DNA of 64,000 bases from Datnioides undecimradiatus (taxonomy: Eukaryota > Chordata > Actinopteri > Lobotiformes > Datnioididae), in contig WARS01000095.1 of the NCBI GenBank assembly GCA_008933995.1, positions 186,001 through 250,000 of the forward strand, written 5' to 3'. Within the stretch, counting starts at the first letter, position 1, and each line of letters opens with the position of its first letter. A program made the position numbers and the translations under genes. Positions 59,431 to 64,000 of the stretch are shown here, piece after piece. The notes beneath the pieces are model-generated. The model saw only the letters and a list, made by a program, of their open reading frames with translations, was not told the origin of the DNA and did no database searches.

Positions 59431-61919
59431 GACTGCAAACATAAATGAAACGTGGGAGGAAGAGGCATCAGAGCCTCATGAATGTTGGTTTCTGGCCATT
59501 AACCAATGAAAGATGCTTTGCTTTAGCATCGTTCGCCCGCAGGTAATACCACCAGCCTGCACAGTGTGTAAAGTGCTGGTCGTCCTTCATGCGGTGCTGC
59601 ATAACACGGCACACATTATGCCTGAACAGATGATAGAGAGAAACCCCAAACAAACACACTCTCAGCCTCCTGATCACTCATTAACTGGAATCATCATGAA
59701 GCTGCCAGCTGCCTCAGTGGAGCCGCAGACTCTGCACCGCCACCTCCACCTCCAGCCCCAGGTGACTGCAGGGACTGAGGCGCCCTCGGTGCAGCTGTAA
59801 AGACCTTTATGGTCTGACGGCATTGATGCAACTGTGGTAAAAGGCATAAACTCAAAACACGTTCCATGGTGAGACTCACAGAGACACAGACGGGTTAACG
59901 GCCTGTTAGACCTTCCTCTCAGCGTGTATCGAACCATGGCCCAGTTCTGCATCATCTAGGAGTTCATGACATTCATGCACGTCACCATTAATGTTCAATG
60001 TGCACATCATTTATTTTAAGAACCAAACATTATAGACCTTCCAGCCTGATCGATATACTTTGATTAGTAAAACACAGTGAACTTGTGTCCGTACATTAGA
60101 GCTACAGATAGAAACAAGTGGTATTAACATTAGGGGCTGTTAGGAGATCTTGGAGATGTGTAGGCTGCAGACGTCTGATCAGCTCCACAGCTTTCTTCGC
60201 TCCGCTGACGTCACACAGCTCCTCTGAGCACATTAAAGACTTTGGATTGCTTGTTTCACATATTGCTTTTTGTCTTTGCCAAGACAAACCTATAAATTAC
60301 TTCATTTACTCGAAGCACCGGCGGCTGATCTGCTGCACGCTGTCCTGCAGAAGTATTAATGAATTAATGCCATCAGGATCATGTGGGTCACTACTTCACC
60401 ACATAAGTTTTATGAAGTGAGTGAGTAAACTACACTTTATATAACACAGTGCAACTAAACATAAGCACTGAACTACTGAGCTCACTTCAGACAGACCTGG
60501 ACACAAATGGGTCGGCGCAGCAGGGACGAAGGAAGGTTATGTTTCAGTAACTGTGTGCTGATGAAGACAATGTTTATATGCAGGAAGAGGAGGAGCAGGG
60601 CTCACGTGATCTGCGATATGTAACGAAGACGTCGCCATCGTTGCTGCGAGAAGGCTGAATTCTCTTTCTACAGAGCTTGGAGGAGTTTTGATGTGGTTTG
60701 GGAAAACTACCACAAAGTTTAAAACATCTTTTAACATATACTGAAAAACTGCCAGTGTCTTTATGGCAGCTGATTAGCTTAGCTTAGCACAAAGACTGGA
60801 AACAAGTGGAAACAGCTAGCCTGGATCTGCAAAAGCAACAACAGCAGATTTACAGCCTTTCTGAAAGTTGTTGTTGCTTTAGAGTAACAATGGTCTCTGT
60901 TTCCTTATTGTTGATCACGTAAAAAGTTGTGTTAACGTAGCAAGATGAGCTAATGAGCTACGTGCAAATGAATAGTCCAAAAGAGAAACAGCTAAAGCTC
61001 TGTCCATCACCGCATGTTTCCCGTTATCTGTGCTCGTCAGGGCAGAAGAAACAGATTTTGTGTTTATGTTGTTGCTACAGTTTAATCATGAAAATGAAAA
61101 CTAACATTTTAATACACAACATTAACACTGCCTGCAAACTGTTTCACACTGAATCCACCCTGTGCTTTAACAGCAGCAACATAAAATGACAGGAGCCACG
61201 ATGAAGACACGACACCACTGACCCTGTGTCGACCTCTGATGAGTTGAATACGCGTCGCCCTCGCTTTGTCCAGGAAGGAACACGTTTGCTGACACTGTCA
61301 CAACCATCCACGACCTGTTTACTGCTGAGATGAACTTGCTCACGAGTCCACAGCTTGTTACTGATGGATGAGGCGACGATTTGGTTAATGAAACACAAAA
61401 GTCACATTTTCAAACTCTCAGTTAATTGGAACCTGCAGCCGGCGTACTGATGACCTTAATGTGGAGACAACAACATGAAACTTCATCACTCAGAAGTAAA
61501 CATCACGTCTTTCATAGAGTCGAACGGAAAAACCAAGAGCAAAGAAAACATTTTAGCCACAATAAAATAAATGTTCAGCATGTTCATTCACACTTTCACT
61601 GCCATTTATATTCACGTATTAAATGTTTCTCGGGGAAAATACACATTAACTGAAGCTCAAGATGTATTTCTGTAAATGTTCATAACTGTAAGATATGTTT
61701 ATCTCTGGTTTGGCTGATTCCAGGAGCTTCTGGTAAGATTATAGTACAATGTGTAAACAATCATGAATCACTGTAATTGCAGATGCTCTTATAATGAAGT
61801 GCTGCAACAAACAACAAAATGCAAATCTGGGACGATAGAGGGGGTAGAGTGTGCTGATTCTGCCACGCAGTGTCATTTGTTATACTCCAAGTCTGAGATA
61901 AAGAAGCAACAACAGGCAA
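59431..61919. other. Unique non-genic sequence with one dispersed repeat
   Basis: No gene seen. The repeat at 60774-60841 is listed separately. Confidence 0.6.
60774..60841 (+). repeat. Dispersed fish repeat, AGCTTAGCATAAAGA type, copy 2
   Basis: TTAGCTTAGCTTAGCACAAA, GACTGGAAACAAGTGG, AAACAGCTAGCCTGG and ATCTGC follow in order, matching copy 1 at 20874-20934. Confidence 0.6.
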
Positions 61920-62240
61920 GTGTCAGTCAGACAAAATGAAATCCCATTATCGGCGACCTGAGAGGAAGAGAACGGAGCAAAGGGCAGAAAAACACCCGGG
62001 AGAGAACAAAAAAGATTTTAAGGGATTGCCTTTCACTCTTATCGCCGGAGCCCATGTGGGCAGAAAAGCCTCGACTCTCAATAAAGCAGAAAAAGCCAGA
62101 GTGTCTCAGACAGGAGCGGATACACACCTGGGCAGCGCTGGAACAAAATGCCACCTTGAGAAACTGCCGCTCTTAGAAATGGGTTCGCCTTTTATAACAG
62201 ACTCTGCACAGTTACTCTGTGAGGGAGAGACTGACCACGG
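61920..62240. promoter_or_regulatory. Candidate conserved non-coding element
   Basis: Unique block immediately before a tetranucleotide repeat. A plus frame is open at 61936-62304 and begins Lys/Arg-rich, but it matches no family, lacks splice context and runs into the repeat. ATTGCCTTTCACTCTTATCG and TTTTATAACAG words are enhancer-like. Confidence 0.3.
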
Positions 62241-62254
62241 AAACAGTGTCACCA

Positions 62255-62342
62255 AGACAGACAGACAGACAGACAGACGGACGGACGGACGGACGGATAG
62301 ATAGACAGATAGATTGATAGATAGACAGATAAATAGATAGAC
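62255..62342. repeat. (CAGA)n(CGGA)n(TAGA)n compound tetranucleotide repeat
   Basis: AGAC units, then GGAC units, then TAGA/CAGA units, 88 bp in all. Confidence 0.95.
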
Positions 62343-62589
62343 TCGTAGCGTGCAGGTGTTATCGATAGCATGAGCAACGAAAGGACGAGTCGACGTCTTC
62401 TTCTCACCTCTACCCATTAGCATCCCCGCTCCCAGACACTCCGGTCTCTGAGATACACCTGCTCTGATGAGCGACAGCAGCTCAACACACACTCACACAG
62501 CTGACAACCGGTTTTTAATAAGGGGAGCTGTTGTGGGTTGGGGGAGGGTCAGGCACGTACACAGCACTTTGCTTGGTTCCCTCATTTAA

Positions 62590-63090
62590 CCGCTCCAGTG
62601 TGCTGCAACAATGAGAGCGTCCCACTTTCTCTCCCAGGCCTGATTTCCCAGGCCTGTTAAGGGATTTCAGCTGGCAGCCATCCGGTAACAAGCCCGGCTT
62701 TCTCACAATTAACCTCGACTACGCGGCGATGTGCGTGGCAAACAGCAGCTGCAGCCACCTGTTTCGCTCATGGACCGGCTTTTTTCTCTTCTTCTCCCAC
62801 CGCTGGCGTCACGCACAATGAGTCAAAAAGCCTGTCTGCGCGCCGAGTGAACAGAGAGCTCCCCGTGCTTCTGACCTTGCATTTCCGTCACGTCCCGTTT
62901 CCCATTTTATTCAATCATCGCGTCAACCCGCCAGTCAATCAGCTCCTCTCCTTCCCAATAACAAATAATAAAAATGTCAGACTCCAGGTAGTTCAGGGAT
63001 TTCTGCATTCCTCCACAAACCACCACTGTGACATGTTTAATGATATTCATGCAGTTATTGAGGAAATTATTAAATAAATGCAGACAAGGA
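62590..63090. promoter_or_regulatory. Candidate conserved non-coding element
   Basis: AGCAGCTGCAGCCACCTG (E-boxes) near 62743, CACAATGAGTCAAAAAGCC near 62813, TCCCAATAACAAATAATAAAAATG near 62953 and TTTAATGATATTCATGCAGTTATTG near 63036. Dense regulatory cores in unique sequence. Confidence 0.4.
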
Positions 63091-63091
63091 G

Positions 63092-63092
<1 letters not shown>

Positions 63093-63130
<38 letters not shown>
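63093..63130. repeat. (TG)19 microsatellite
   Basis: Pure TG run. Confidence 0.95.
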
Positions 63131-63132
<2 letters not shown>

Positions 63133-63139
63133 AGAGGGA

Positions 63140-63310
63140 TTATGCATTTCAAATCGTCCTCGGTGCAACGTAATAAGTGTATCCGACACCTTGAGGAGGA
63201 AACTGATTGCTTCTGTTCATGTGGGTGATATTTTCCATGTCGACCACGGCGCGGGAAAATAATTACAAAAAACTATCTTCTTCCACACCCAATTGCTTCC
63301 TCCGCATTGC
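63140..63310. promoter_or_regulatory. Candidate conserved non-coding element
   Basis: TATGCATTTCAAATCG, CAACGTAATAAGTG, GGAAAATAATTACAAAAAAC and CACCCAATTGCTTCC words follow the microsatellite and probably continue the block before it. Confidence 0.35.
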
Positions 63311-63780
63311 CCTTGTTGAGTAAGTGAGTGTGTCAGCGTGTATATACGTTTGAGTGCGAGCCTGTTTGTGACTACAGAGGAAATAGATGAAAAAGGGAGA
63401 GATATTAAAGGTTGCTGTATTAACATGTCTGCTTTTATGACAGAGCACAGATCCGTTAGTTGTACGGCTTCACCCAAAACGTACATTATGTGTTCTGCTC
63501 TTCAGCGTTGAAGTGTCGATTCAGACGCATACATGTTTCTTTTCTTTTTTAGGTTTTCAGATCTCTCAAATTTCTGCCTCCAAAACAGCTGCTGTACAAT
63601 TATCATAGAGCTGAGATCATTGTGTAAGGAGCAATCAAATGCTTTCAGATGATGCTGTTCCTAAATGCAGTTAGCTGCTACTGTTAGCTGCTGTCAGTCA
63701 GTATACTGAGTTACACTGTGCCATCACCAGAACAAGTTACAGGCCAAAATGAGCCCAACTGCAGGTGCAGTACTGAGTCA
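63311..63780. other. Unique non-genic sequence
   Basis: Nothing assignable was seen. Confidence 0.6.
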
Positions 63781-63900
63781 GAGCCTGATGGAGCTGATGG
63801 AGGCTGATGGAGCTGATGGAGGCTGATGGAGCCTGATGGAGCTGATGGAGGCTGATGGAGCCTGATGGAGCTGATGGAGCTGATGGAGCTGATGGAGCTG
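63781..63900. repeat. 9/10-bp minisatellite (GGAGCTGAT)
   Basis: About 12 copies of GGAGCTGAT with 10-bp variants GGAGGCTGAT and GGAGCCTGAT. The minus frame (Ser/Ala/Pro, Leu/His/Gln) is repeat text only. Confidence 0.95.
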
Positions 63901-64000
63901 GTGTTTGTCTCCAGAGCAACCAGCAGCCTGAGCAGTGGAGCAGCTGCAGAGTCCCAGAGGGAAGTGTCTGCGTCAGATCAGGAGGACATGCTGCTCGTCT

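Noticed and set aside
59073..59468. 131-codon Cys-rich minus-strand frame
   Set aside because: The DNA resembles a degenerate LTR-type repeat, and the frame has no cysteine spacing of a known family.
61936..62304. 122-codon plus-strand frame with a basic N-terminus
   Set aside because: It runs into a tetranucleotide repeat and matches no family. More likely a conserved non-coding block.
1..64000. CRISPR array or prokaryotic defence or biosynthetic system
   Set aside because: Tandem repeats here have no unique spacers of constant length, there are no bacterial operons, and composition and repeats are vertebrate.

Overview
This is 64 kb of vertebrate nuclear DNA, most likely from a teleost fish. 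The evidence is dense dinucleotide microsatellites of the (CA)n/(GT)n type (more than 25 tracts), many minisatellites, fragments of dispersed repeats that resemble families common in ray-finned fish (a CR1/L2-type LINE 3' end, tRNA-derived SINE pieces, an AGCTTAGCATAAAGA-type repeat in two copies), and no prokaryotic gene organisation. I found no protein-coding gene that I can support. Most open frames here are short, lie in simple repeats, or are open on several frames at once. The window therefore reads as an intergenic stretch (gene desert) or the inside of very large introns.

Layout. Positions 1-1430 are CA-rich flank. About 1430-3180 is the most CpG-rich part and may be a CpG-island promoter or 5' exon region whose transcript I cannot define. 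From 3.4 to 22 kb there is unique sequence with microsatellites, a 358-bp TGTGTTTCTG minisatellite (7694-8051), a palindrome with an NFI-like site (16226-16319), a 39-bp minisatellite whose unit carries a CTCF-like core and a GC box (18750-18925), and a frameshifted LINE remnant (21425-21740). From 22.7 to 28 kb there is a candidate conserved non-coding block, a SINE fragment, an 18-bp minisatellite and a 46-bp strictly alternating purine-pyrimidine tract.

The dominant feature is a 3.6-kb satellite-like array at 28198-31807. It is built from two modules, a decamer (CTGYCTGAYA) and a heptamer (CTGAACA), in 17- and 24-bp combinations. Its complement has no stop codon in any frame, which produces long spurious open frames. 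The array runs into a tail with an AATAAA signal.

From 32 to 64 kb unique sequence continues, with several blocks rich in homeodomain, SOX and POU core motifs (36.5, 40.5, 48, 49, 54, 57.5-58.6, 62-63.3 kb). I call these candidate conserved non-coding elements, although conservation cannot be tested here. Also present are a perfect 21-bp inverted repeat (45164-45219), a full CTCF consensus (46221-46233), a possible 60-bp exon (47622-47681), an 18-copy E2-box minisatellite (49830-50173) and a 420-bp CA-rich block (50379-50801).

No genes are seen that work together. The density of motif-rich islands between repeats fits the regulatory landscape of a developmental gene lying outside the window, but that is inference.
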